A stretch of DNA of 64,000 bases from contig KV748235.1 of assembly GCA_001692895.1 (NCBI GenBank), positions 1 to 64,000 of the forward strand, in the 5' to 3' direction. This document shows positions 41,801 to 52,197 of the stretch, piece after piece; the first letter of the stretch is position 1; the number at the start of each line of letters is the position of its first letter. The stretch comes from Cenococcum geophilum 1.58. Its lineage: Eukaryota > Ascomycota > Dothideomycetes > Gloniales > Gloniaceae. Position numbers and translations under genes: made by a program. The notes below the pieces were generated by a model that searched no databases, was not told where the DNA came from, and saw only the letters and a list, made by a program, of their open reading frames with translations.

Positions 41801-44580
41801 AGCGGATATTAAGTTTAGTAAAGATCTTTGCCTAGCTTAGACGTATAAGGGTCTTATTAATTAAAGGAATAAAATACCGGTCCTTTTAAATAATAGCGTT
41901 TAGCTTTTAATAGTTAATACAAAAACGAAGGCCTCTATTAGGCTTTTTTATAAACAGGATAAAGGAAGCAAAAGGGGCTTAACTTGGCTTAATAAACCCT
42001 TTATCCAGGTTGTTAATTAAGTACTACTTTATTACTTTTAGCTTATCCATTAATTAATAGTAGAGGGGGCTATAGCCTAGCGAGTTATTGGCCTTTAATT
42101 AAATCTTATAATTATACGTCCGGTAGAGGGGTAACTTATTTAAGGCCGCCTTTAAGAATGTATCCTTATAGCCTATATAAATGGTAAAAAGGAGGCGTTT
42201 AACTAGTTCCTCATTGGTTTCCTTATCTAGCCTTTCCTCTCTATTATTAATAATTTGGTTAATCTTATATAGGCTTATTATAAAGACCTTATTGTCCTTC
42301 TAGTACATATTAAAGTAAAACACTATAGCACTAATTACGGTAATGTTTATAGTAGGGGGGTTAACTAACAATAGGGGCGTATATAACTTTAGGGACTTCT
42401 AGGGTACTAGCGTTATCATTACTCCTTTTAGCTCCTATTGTATCTTTTAGAGGTTATTTCTTATATTCTATTAATACGTTCTTTTCCATAATAGTTAAAT
42501 CTATACAATTTAGACGTTATCTACATTATTATCTATCCCGCTTCTATATATAGAGTCCTCTTTAAATATAGCGCTTTAGGAGAGTATCTTTATTAGTATA
42601 GAGTTCTTTCTAGCTTTATGGCGGGCGTCTTTTTAGGCAAAGGCTAGGTCACGGGCCCGGACATCCTACTAGTAGGTAGGGTTACCCCTTACGGCTAGTG
42701 TCTTATGGTTAGTTCAGATCTCCCTAATAAAGGAGGGCAACCTTAGTCTATCCTCCGGCTAGACAAACCGTCTTTTTCGCATATTTAACCAAATATTAAA
42801 ATAGGATATCCATTTTCGTCTAAGGATTATATTGTGGGACCCTAGGTCTAAAATGCAAAAGGGGATACTATATTAGCGTTGTCCGTCAAGAGCAATATAT
42901 AACTTTAAGACATAGGTAACGGGCCGACCGGCTTAGCCGTTATAGCCCTTTACCTAGATAGGCTTCTCTAGTTAAATAGCTTCTATATTTAGAAACTTAG
43001 CAACATTATTCGCACAAGCAGTATTTATAAAGGCGAAGCTATTTGCTCCAGTGTTAATAAGGGCGGTTATATTAACTCTATATCTATTTTAAGATACTAT
43101 ATATAAAACCATAAAATGCTTTCCACCCATTAACTAACTAAGATTAATCTCTTTGAGATTAATAGGGTACCCTAGGGGGGAGTCTTTCCCTAGGGTTCTT
43201 CTTTTCCTAACTTATTAGACGTTTCTCCTTCCTCTATTTCCTTAATATTACCTATATCCTTTAGCTCCGGGCAAGATAAGGCAAAGTAACCTTACTTATT
43301 ATAGTTAAAGCATATAGCCAAGGCAGGGTTAATTAAAGTATTACAGCGAATACTAGTTAATAGCGTAGTACATAGCTAGTTAGGCGAGGCTCGCCAGTAT
43401 ATAGTTATAACCGCCTTTAGTATAAGAGCAGTTGTAACTTATCTTCCTACTCTAGCTCCTATAGGTATAGCTGGCGAGTTCTAATTGTTATAAAGTCGCT
43501 TCTGCCGATTAGGGTGGGTATTAATCTACTTTAGTTCTAAGTCTAATAATAGGTAATAAGCTACAAGTCTTTTATAGGTTAGTAGGTCATCTAAGGTTAC
43601 AGCGATCTTTTTTTATAGCCGGATTATTAGCTTATTATATAGGTCTAATCGGTAGTTCTTAAGGGGAACCTAGCCTTCTCCTATAAGGTATAGGAATTAA
43701 GTCTAAAATTTAGCAAAGGGTTAGTTTAGTTTTATTATTAGGTAATTATAATTATAACGGGCATCCCGTACTTTGTTTAGGTTAACATAAATAGCCGCTA
43801 GGTGCCGTATTATTTTATTAATAAATATAAATTAAATAGGGGAGTCGTCCTTAAACTTGGCTTAAAGGTGCCGTTAGGTGTCCCTAGTGGTTTAACTAAA
43901 GAGGTAGAGTATTTTGGCTTCTTTAAAAAGGAAATAGTTATAGTTAATACGGAGCTTTCCTTATACTTAAATCCTCTAATTCTTAAAGGTAGGGTCTATC
44001 CTATTAGATAGTGGTAGGGGGTTAGAGAGCTTAACGGACTTTAATTACTTCGTTATTATATCCGTACTCCCTAGTATATTATATTTAGTAGAGTAAACAG
44101 GTCGGCTAGGGCTTTAAAAAAAGAAAGCCGGGCTATTTTGTAGGGCCGTAAGGCTTTTTAGAATCTCTTATAGGGTCTCTTATATATTTCTCGCTTTAAG
44201 ACGATTAGCTTCCTAGCTAGCTGCAAGGGCACGAATCTGCTCGCGTATGTCTACGACATTATTATTATCTTCAATTTCTAATCCTAATTGGATCTCAGGT
44301 TCCTCTTAGGTAGAGGTAGCTCTCTTAAATAAGCTTGCTTTAGGTGCCATTATTAGCTTCTTAAGGTTTATTAGTATTATACGCTTTAGTTTTAATTCCG
44401 AGGGTATAGGTCCAGTCCTATCTAGCTTATAAGGTGGGATATTATCTAGGCCTTCCCAGGCAATGTAGAGTTATTTTAGTGTCTAAGTATAGCGCGTTAA
44501 TGCGTTATTGCAGACGAAGTTTCTTTAGGGTGGGATATTATTAAGGCCTTCTTAGGCAAGGTAGGGAGAGCTTAGTATAA

Positions 44581-44791
44581 TATTACGGCTTAAATAAATA
44601 CCTCTGAACCGAAGCTTAAACGAATACTGTATTACGAAGATACTAAGCTAAAGAGAAGAAAAAGGGGTCGCCAGGACCGATGTAAACAAATATATAGGGT
44701 AAGCCGCCAAGGCGCTAGCTTTAGGCGGGCCAATCACAGGTCGGCAGAATATGGCAGAATTTGGCAGGTAATGTGCGATAGCGCCGTTACA
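44581..44791 (-). repeat. 5' LTR of Gypsy B1
   Basis: It starts TATTACGGCTTAAATAAAT and ends GCGCCGTTACA. It is two bases shorter than its partner and differs otherwise mainly by transitions. Confidence 0.88.
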
Positions 44792-47700
44792 AATACTCCC
44801 GTTAGAGTAGTTTTAGGGTCTCCCTTTAGCCCGGGTGGCTAGTAATAGGTGGATTATATACGTGTTTAAGGAGTTTAAGCTTAAGCTTATTATAATTAGG
44901 GATAACTAAATAGTTCTAGTAATATAAGCGGTTTCTATAAGCTTTGCATTTACTTAGAGAAATCTTTTTAGAGCGTCTAATACCATCTTGTATTAGCTTA
45001 AGCGTCTCTTAAATAAACTTATTATTTGGGTATTCGTCAACTATAATCTGCTTAATTAATTAATTAGTTATTTCAAGGACGAGTACCATAAGATCTTTAG
45101 TAGGAGGGTTAAATAGTTTAAGGCGAAGCAGGGTCTAATTTTGGTAAGAGCGCGCTTCTTTTAAGGCTAGCGCGTCTTATAAGCGTTAGGTTAGGGTATT
45201 AGGCTTTTAACCTTAAACGCCTAGGCGGTATATAATTAAGAATTAGAAATAAAATAGATATTCTAACTAGCGGGGCTAATAATAACTTAGCTATTTTGTG
45301 GTTATAAAATACTATAGGTTCTTATGGTCGCTAAGGACCTTAATTAGAAATCTAGCGCCTTCTTGTTTGGGTTGCCATTGTTTAAAGCATCTAATAATAG
45401 CTAATAATTCCTTATTATAGATCTTGTAGTTACATTTAGCTAGGCTTAGTCGTTTTAAGAAGTATGCTATGGGGTGTAATACTCTATCCTCATTATATTG
45501 AGATAATATGCCTTTAGTGACGTAGTTAGATAAGTTGGCTTCTATAACACTTATTTAGTTTAGGTTAAAGTATTAAAGTATAGGCGCAGTAATAAATATA
45601 ACCTTTAGATAGGTAAAGGCCTTCTTACATTCCTTATTAAAGATAAAAACTTTATCCTTTTGGGTTAGAGCTATAAGGGGTGAAATTAGGGCGGAGAAGT
45701 TATTAATAAACCGTTAGTAGAAATTAGCAAATCCTATAAAGGCTCTTACGTCCTTAACGTTCTCGGGTTCTTGCCAGTTTATAATTGCTTTAACTTTCTT
45801 TAGGTCCATTTGTATACTATTTATAGAAATAAAGAGTCTAAGGTATAGAACTTCCGTTTTATAGAATTTGTATTTATCTATATCTAATTGTAGACTAGCT
45901 CCGTGTAGGGCTTATAGGATAAGGTTAACATGTTTCTAATGTTCGGTTAGGTTATTACTATATATTAGGATGTCGTCGATATAAGCAGTACAGAAAATGT
46001 CTAGGTAGGGGCGTAGGGTGTTGTTTATATAATGTTGAAATAAGCTTAGAGCGTTTATAAGGCTGAAGGGTGTTATTAAGTACTTAAATAGTCTATATCG
46101 GGTACAAAATGTAGTAAGCCACTTGTCCCCTTTTATAATGCGGAGACGGTTAAATATAGAGATAATATTGAGCTTTGTGTAATAACGAGCCTTACTTAAT
46201 TAGTTTAGCGTCTCTTATATTAACGGGATCGGGTATTAGTTCTTAACGGTAATGGCGTTAAGAGCTTAGTAGTCTATACAGAAGCACAGACTGCCACTAG
46301 GTTTCTTAACGAAGATTACTAGTACGGCTATAGGCGACGAGCTTGCTCTAATAAATCCTTTGTTTAGGTTCTCGTCTAAATACTTTTATAGTACTTAGAG
46401 TTTATTTTAGGATATCCCGTATAAGGGTCTAAATCTAGGCTGCTTTCCTTCTTTGAGTATAATCTTATAGTCGTATAGTCGGTGTTTTGGTAGCTTATTA
46501 GCTTCCTTTTATAAGAATGCCTCTAGGCGATAATAATACTCTATTAGTACCTTTATGGTAGGGTTAGTGTGCTTCTTTGGTGCTAAGGCCTTCTTAATAT
46601 TGGCCATCGTAATAGCAAAGATTGTATACTTAGGTTTCTTAGCAAGTTACGCTAATAGGGTAGCTCTAATTATACGGATATCTAGGGAGCCGAGCTTGCT
46701 TAGATTGTCTATAGTTTCTTATTTAGGTTTAGGTTTAGTATTAAGTATAGAGTTAGTATTAGATTTAGGTTTAGGTTCTTTAAGAATCCTTTTTATAGTA
46801 AAATACTAGTCCTTCTAGTATTTTTGTGTATAGAGCTTAAGCTTTTGCTTAGCTTAGGGCGGTGTAGTACTCTGGGTCTGTTTATGGGGTTTAGTGGAAT
46901 TTTTAAACTAGTAGATCCTAGTAGATTTTTTAGATTTTAGTTTTAGGTCTAAGTAGCAAGTTATAAGGCACTTCTACTTGCAACGGGAGGCGGTAAATAG
47001 AAGCTTAAGGTTGTCCTAATTAATAGTTACCTTATATAGCTTTATTTAGGGTTATCTAAGGATTACTAAGTAACCTAGGGTAGTAATAAAAAGTTTAATT
47101 AATTCTTCGTGGTTTAGGTATTAAAGTCTTAGGAATACTATATGGGTAATACGGCCTAAGACGGTGCGTTTACCATTAAATTTAAATACGTTAATGTGCC
47201 GGTTAAGGGGGGTTAGGGTAAAACCATTATCTTACACAAAGATCTTGTTAATAAATCCTATACCGCTAGCTCCTATATTAATTAGGATTTAAGCGTTAGC
47301 CTATTAACTATTCTACTAAAGACGGCAGTTAATAGTTATGCTACGGTCCTAAGAGTTGGAGTTTATAACATTAAATGCGTTTAATAAGATCCTATAGTAG
47401 AGCTGTCCTAGAGAGCGACTTAGCTCTAGGACCTTCCTTTTAGAGGTAATTAGGGTGGGGTTCTTATGGGACGTCGGCTATAGCTTCGTCCTTATAAATA
47501 GTGCTTGCTAAACGTAGGGCTAGAACTAGGTAGAGATTGGGGATAGTAACCGGAAGATTAATGCAGTGAACAGCTGCTAGTATTGGCCGTTTATAAATTG
47601 TTTTGGGGCGTAGGTAAGGGGACAAAGTAATATTTTAAGATATAGTCCTTACTTCTGTACTTAAAGTAAAGGCCTAGCTTAATGCGTCTTTCTTATTTAG

Positions 47701-48660
47701 GAGACCCTAGTAGGGCGTACTCTAGGGTTCCAGTGTCAATATCTATAGTGTTAGGGTGCTTAGGCTAAGACGACTTAGTAGACGTTTATAGGGCTGTTGT
47801 ATTATATTAGGGAGCGTGTTTTGGTGTTAGGCGTAGTATATCATTATACCGTTTGTTAATAACGTTTATATAGGCGTTAAGGGCTCCTAGTAGGTCTACG
47901 CCTATTAGGGAGGTTTTTAGTTTAGGGCTTAAAGATTTAATAAGGCTATTAATTAGTGCGGAGTTATTCTAGCCTATTTCCCTTACGTAACGGTTAAATT
48001 TGGAGAAGTATACTAGGAAACTTTTCGTTCCTTAAGCTATATAGTTTATCTTTCTCTAGGCAGTAGCTTAGCAGTTTAGGTTACTATATAAGGCTTTAAG
48101 AAGTACAACTAGGCTTTATACTAAGGTTAGCTAAAGAGGTTTAATAAGGTTAGCTGCTTTTCCTCCTAGTTAACTTAGGGCGTAATAGAGTTGGTTAGCT
48201 TTGGTTAGGTAACGGTCAGCGTTACCAGTTAGCTTATTTTTTAGCTAGCTTAGAAATAATTAGAGCTCTTATTATTTACTAGTAAATACTAGGGGGTTAG
48301 GTAACCGCTTGGATTATTATAGTGCGGTAGTTAGTTTGGGGTAAATAGCTGCTATAGGTTTAGGACTCGCGTTTCGCGTGTTTATCTCTAGAGATGGTGT
48401 TTAGTTTTAGAGTTCTGGCGTAGGCATCTTAAGGGTACGGACTTCTTCTTAAAGGGCTTCTATTGTTTTCTAATGCCGTACTTCTTATTTGGCTTATTAT
48501 TAAGTTAGGGTAACTTGTTGTTATTTAAGGGCCTCTATAAAGGACTTCTATATACTTGCCATTTATTTTTAGAGGATGGATATAATATTGGCGGCCGTTA
48601 TAGGGGCTTTAGGTGCGTTTTCTATTTCAGGTAGTAGTGTAAGTGGTTAACGTAACGTAG

Positions 48661-49030
48661 TATTACAGAGTAAGCATAAGTGGTAATAATATATAACGAA
48701 GTAGATATTATTAAGCTATATACATAAACTGTGTAATAAGGTTAAGACATTGCGTAAGGAAAGAAGGTAGGAAAATGGGAAGAAGGGGTATATATCGTTA
48801 ACTTAGTTGCTTAGTTAACACGTATATGGGCGGAATAGGGTTTAGGTTATAGTCCTAGCAGAACTTAGCAGAATTTGGTGGAACTTGGTAGAATATAGCA
48901 GAATGCCGTAGATTGCCGTTAGATTGCCATTAAATTGCCGTTAGATTGCCATTTCGCGGTTGGTCTCTAATTGCTAAGTCGGTGAAAACAGGTGGACGTG
49001 TGCAAGGTGTTATGGGGGTGTCCCGTGACA
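48661..49030 (-). repeat. 5' LTR of Gypsy A1 (370 bases)
   Basis: It starts TATTACAGAG (altered from TGTCACGGAG) and ends TCCCGTGACA. Same length as its partner. The GCAGAA-rich repeats near 48850-48950 occur in both LTRs. Confidence 0.88.
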
Positions 49031-49602
49031 AAGATAGAGGAACTATAACAGTTTCTTACTAATAAGATAATATAGGCCTAATCTATTTACAAAGCCGTAG
49101 TAAATAAAAACTAAACCCTAGCACCGGCCTACTAAATTAGTAACTTTATTTAGCTAAATATAAGAAATTTAAATATAAAATAACCTATTAATAAACTTAA
49201 TTAAAAGAACGCTGGCCCTTATAAAGCTAAGAAGGTTATCTTCTCTTATATATACTAACTAAAACTCCCTAATACGGTTAAAATCTACCCTATATTCTAT
49301 ATGTCAGTCCTTTACCCTACTACCCCTATATTAGACGCACCGCCTAAACAAATTTAAGACCCCCCTCTACTAGCTAAAGTAGATAGTAAGAATAAATACT
49401 TTATTAAAAAAATTAATAATATTAGGTATAATAAAAGGAAACGCTAATATATATACCTTATAAAATAAAGAGGCTTTATTAAGCTCTTATAGGAACCTAT
49501 TAACTTTATAGGACTTATATAAGCTATAAAAGACTTTTATAAACTCTACCTAAAACTACTATAGCCCTACCTTACAGAAGCTTAAGTTTAAAGGGGGGGT
49601 AC
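49031..49602 (+). mobile_element. Gypsy A copy 2, fragment right of the A1 insertion
   Basis: It resumes with AAGATAGAGGAACTATAA, the direct continuation of the fragment ending at 36984, and matches the inverse of the A1 integrase end (37355-37920). It ends in AAAGGGGGGGTAC, a polypurine tract, before its LTR. It is heavily RIP-mutated, more so than A1. Confidence 0.8.
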
Positions 49603-49950
49603 TATTATAGGATACCCCTATAACACCTTATATATATCTACCTATTTCTACTAACTTAGCAACTAGAGACCGACTATAAGATAGTAATTTAATAGCAATC
49701 TATAGCAATCTACCGTATTCTGCTATATTCCACTAAGTTTTATTAAGTTTTACTAGGACTACTACCTAATCCTATTTTACTCTATACATATATTAACTAA
49801 GCAACTAAGTCTATAATATATACCCTTTCTTCCCGTTTTCCTACCTTCTTTCCTTACGTAATGTCTTAATCTTATTACACAGTTTATATATATAGCTTAA
49901 TAATATCTACTTTGCTATATATTATCGTCGCTTATACTTACTCTATAATA
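49603..49950 (+). repeat. 3' LTR of Gypsy A copy 2
   Basis: It is the inverse of the A1 LTRs. It starts TATTATAGGATACCCC and ends ACTTACTCTATAATA. It is about 348 bases, with many transitions. Its 5' partner is absent from the window. Confidence 0.8.
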
Positions 49951-50690
49951 CCCTAGTTATAACTAATTTACATTACCGCCTTCTTATTTAGGCTAACTTA
50001 TTGCCTAAAATATACTACTGCTTTAAACATTAATATATTAACTTTTCTCCTTACTTCCCTTATATAGAACTCTATATTACTAAAGCTATACCTTACTAGC
50101 CACGTACTCTAGATGCAGAAGATTATTTATAAGTAGCTTTAATAGCTTAGCGAATAGTAAGTCTCTATAAAAGCGCCAAACCTTATATAAAAGCCTATAA
50201 TGTTATAAAGGTCACTAACAGTTTTGTACTAACGTATATATAAGCATAGGTATGTATTTTATAGCCTATATAGTGTATACTAAAGTCTACCTAGTGTATA
50301 TTAAGGCACACAACCTTTAAAGATTAATTTACTAGCCTAATACTATATACAATAAAAATTCCTTATTAGATTTTTAATTATACTTAGTAAGATAATATAT
50401 AAAAATATAAAAAGTAATAATAAATATTATTATTCCTAAAACTTCCTAATTAGGCAAGCGTAAGAACTTTTATTAAGGACCTCTATAGTAGCCTAGTTAA
50501 TTTCCACTAGTAACTCTAACTAAAATATAAAGAATTAGCTTTATATAAACTCTATTATATATATATATTATTAATAGGGGGGGTATTTAGGCAGTCTCTT
50601 TAAGCTTAGCAATGTATTATATAACAGCACGCGGGCTATCTTATAGATATCTTCTCGGGCCTTAAGCTCTTAAATTCTTCCTTATAGAGC
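49951..50690. other. AT-rich decayed sequence of unknown origin
   Basis: TA-rich, without open frames of note and without a match to the other elements here that I could see. A run of eight G lies near 50578. It probably is an older transposon into which the Gypsy nest was inserted. Confidence 0.35.
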
Positions 50691-50694
50691 ATTA

Positions 50695-50869
50695 TCCCTT
50701 AACCCGTTAGCGTCCAACGAGAAGTGGTCCATGCGCGAACACTAGTTTTAAAACAACGCGTGCACCTAATTAAAAGCTTTGTATTTCTTAGTACGAGCGT
50801 TAAATTCAGCTCGATTGATTGGCTAGCTCTTATCGATAACCGTTGGACGCGAATTAACGTGTTAAGGGA
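50695..50869. mobile_element. Small MITE (175 bases) with TA target duplication
   Basis: The ends are TCCCTTAACCCGTTAGCGTC and the inverse of TCCCTTAACACGTTAATTCG, then CGTCCAACG on both. TA flanks each end (50693-50694 and 50870-50871). TA duplication and size suggest Tc1/mariner origin. A related longer copy lies at 9452-9717. Confidence 0.75.
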
Positions 50870-50905
50870 TATATATTATTTCTACTAGACTAGTCGCCAG
50901 TCTAA

Positions 50906-51874
50906 GGGTATGTTCGGTTGCAAATCGGCTCCATCTCATAACTGTTCAATCCGTGCGTCTTTTAGTGTCGCCCGTTCTGTAATTAGTGGCGGCTACCACC
51001 GTGGCTCGTTTGAATCTGTAATAAAGACNATTGTTCGGTGGCTCCAGATAAGGCTCNAGATTTGACTTCGCACAATGCGTGATTGACGTCGGTGAGCGAT
51101 TCGAGTGAGCCCCTCTCTGCCACCAGGCCTCTATCGCGACTCCCCACTTTGGTGTAGTAATAGAGCCTCCTCCTCGGCCAACACCCTCTGCGATCAACGC
51201 TTTCTACACCTTTGCCCACCTCCCGTAGGAGCCGTAGTAGAGTTACAGTGACGCCCGCGACGCCTCGAAAACAAGCTTATTATAATTACGAAGGTAATAA
51301 TATTATATAAGGCCCGCAAATGCGATAGCAGTATCGCGATTGGGGTGTGTGGAGTCGCCGTATTACAAGATGTAAGCTTTGCAGTGCGAAGAATTGAATG
51401 AACGACTTGATTGTGAATGTAGCTCTAGAGGCTCTATATATANACGAAGAAGGTAGAAGTGATGGGGTAATAGATAGCTGAAATGGGAACGGTAATCTGC
51501 CACCAATATTGATCTGCAACCACTATATTGGGTGGCGTTGACGCCATCTCGGAGCCTTCCAAGCGGTGATCTTGTGTCTCAACGCAGTGTCGGTAGTCGG
51601 TTACACAAGAAGTCGTGCATATGAGAGCTCCAGATTGATATGGAATATGGAACGGGAGCTCGAAGGCTACATATTGAAACGGTGCCAAGAACCTCATTTC
51701 AACTACCGTATACAGTATAGCTTGCAAATTTGACGCGCTTACCGATATGGAGGAGCTCCATATTCAAACGGTGTCAGATCTACCGAACAACACCCTCATA
51801 TTCACATTTGAGCTCCGGTTCCGTTACAATATGGAGCCTCCATATTCGTAACGGAGGTGCAACCGAACAACCCC
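50906..51874. mobile_element. Harbinger-type MITE (969 bases), little RIP
   Basis: The left end is GGGTATGTTCGGTTGCA and the right end (inverse) GGGGTTGTTCGGTTGCA, each flanked by TAA (50903-50905 and 51875-51877). The right 150 bases align with the right end of the Harbinger element at 26776-29994 (shared AAATTTG-CGCG, GGAGGAGCTC and GAGCCTCCA patterns). The sequence has normal GC content, so it escaped RIP. It encodes no transposase; open frames on the minus strand (51434-51727 and others) have no motif. Three N bases are present. Confidence 0.8.
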
Positions 51875-51877
51875 TAA

Positions 51878-52197
51878 CACATATTTATGGCTTTAAGACC
51901 TCTTACTAACGATGCGATAACTTATAATGGCTTTTACTAATTATTTACCACCAAATCAGCAGTTTGGCAAATTTTGATTTTCAAATCAATTATAACTAGG
52001 GTTACCCTCATAACCCCATTATATACGTTAAATTTGGTTTATTTAAAATAAAAAGTTAATTAAATAAGCTTTTATTTTTATTTTTAATATTTTAATATAA
52101 TTTATAATAAATACTATAATTTTATAAATATATAAGTAAAGATAAAAAGCTTAAATTATAATCTATATATGGCAAACGCCCTAAACTGTCACACGAA
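51878..52197. other. AT-rich spacer 3' of the HET gene
   Basis: Strongly A/T from about 52020. It should contain the 3' end of the HET-gene transcript. No other feature is seen. Confidence 0.4.

Larger units (their letters stand above)
38601..44791 (-). mobile_element. Gypsy B copy 1: chromodomain retrotransposon nested in Gypsy A1
   Basis: LTRs lie at 38601-38813 and 44581-44791, flanked by a perfect AATAC duplication (38596-38600 and 44792-44796). On the minus strand it has a gag zinc knuckle near 43255-43320 (CFNYNK-GYFALSC, with a Cys and the His changed to Tyr), a protease site reading INTGANS near 43035-43065 (Asp to Asn) and reverse transcriptase YLDDILIY at 41603-41635. RNase H follows at about 40.8-41.2 kb, integrase at about 39.6-40.6 kb and a chromodomain at about 39.1-39.4 kb (KGYNPDLT, LKEFYN). 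This marks a chromovirus. Many stops make it dead. A few N bases occur near 39470-39483. Confidence 0.88.
36985..49030 (-). mobile_element. Gypsy A copy 1: complete LTR retrotransposon with nested Gypsy B, RIP-dead
   Basis: It is bounded by 370-base LTRs (36985-37354 and 48661-49030) and by a perfect AAGAT duplication (36980-36984 and 49031-49035). It is oriented on the minus strand: gag about 47.4-48.6 kb, protease near 47232-47280 (INIGASG, where the catalytic Asp has become Asn), reverse transcriptase with YIDDILIYS at 45963-45990, and RNase H about 45.2-45.7 kb. The integrase lies at 37.4-38.6 kb, cut off from the rest by Gypsy B1 at 38601-44791. The order protease-RT-RNase H-integrase defines Gypsy/Ty3. 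Many stops are present. Confidence 0.88.

Noticed and set aside
43802..44011. Open frame of 69 codons on the plus strand within Gypsy B
   Set aside because: It lies antisense to the gag region of a RIP-mutated element; loss of G and C on the other strand produces such frames by chance.
46555..46809. Hydrophobic 84-codon frame on the plus strand
   Set aside because: Antisense to the protease/RT part of Gypsy A1; its Leu/Ile richness follows from the A/T composition.
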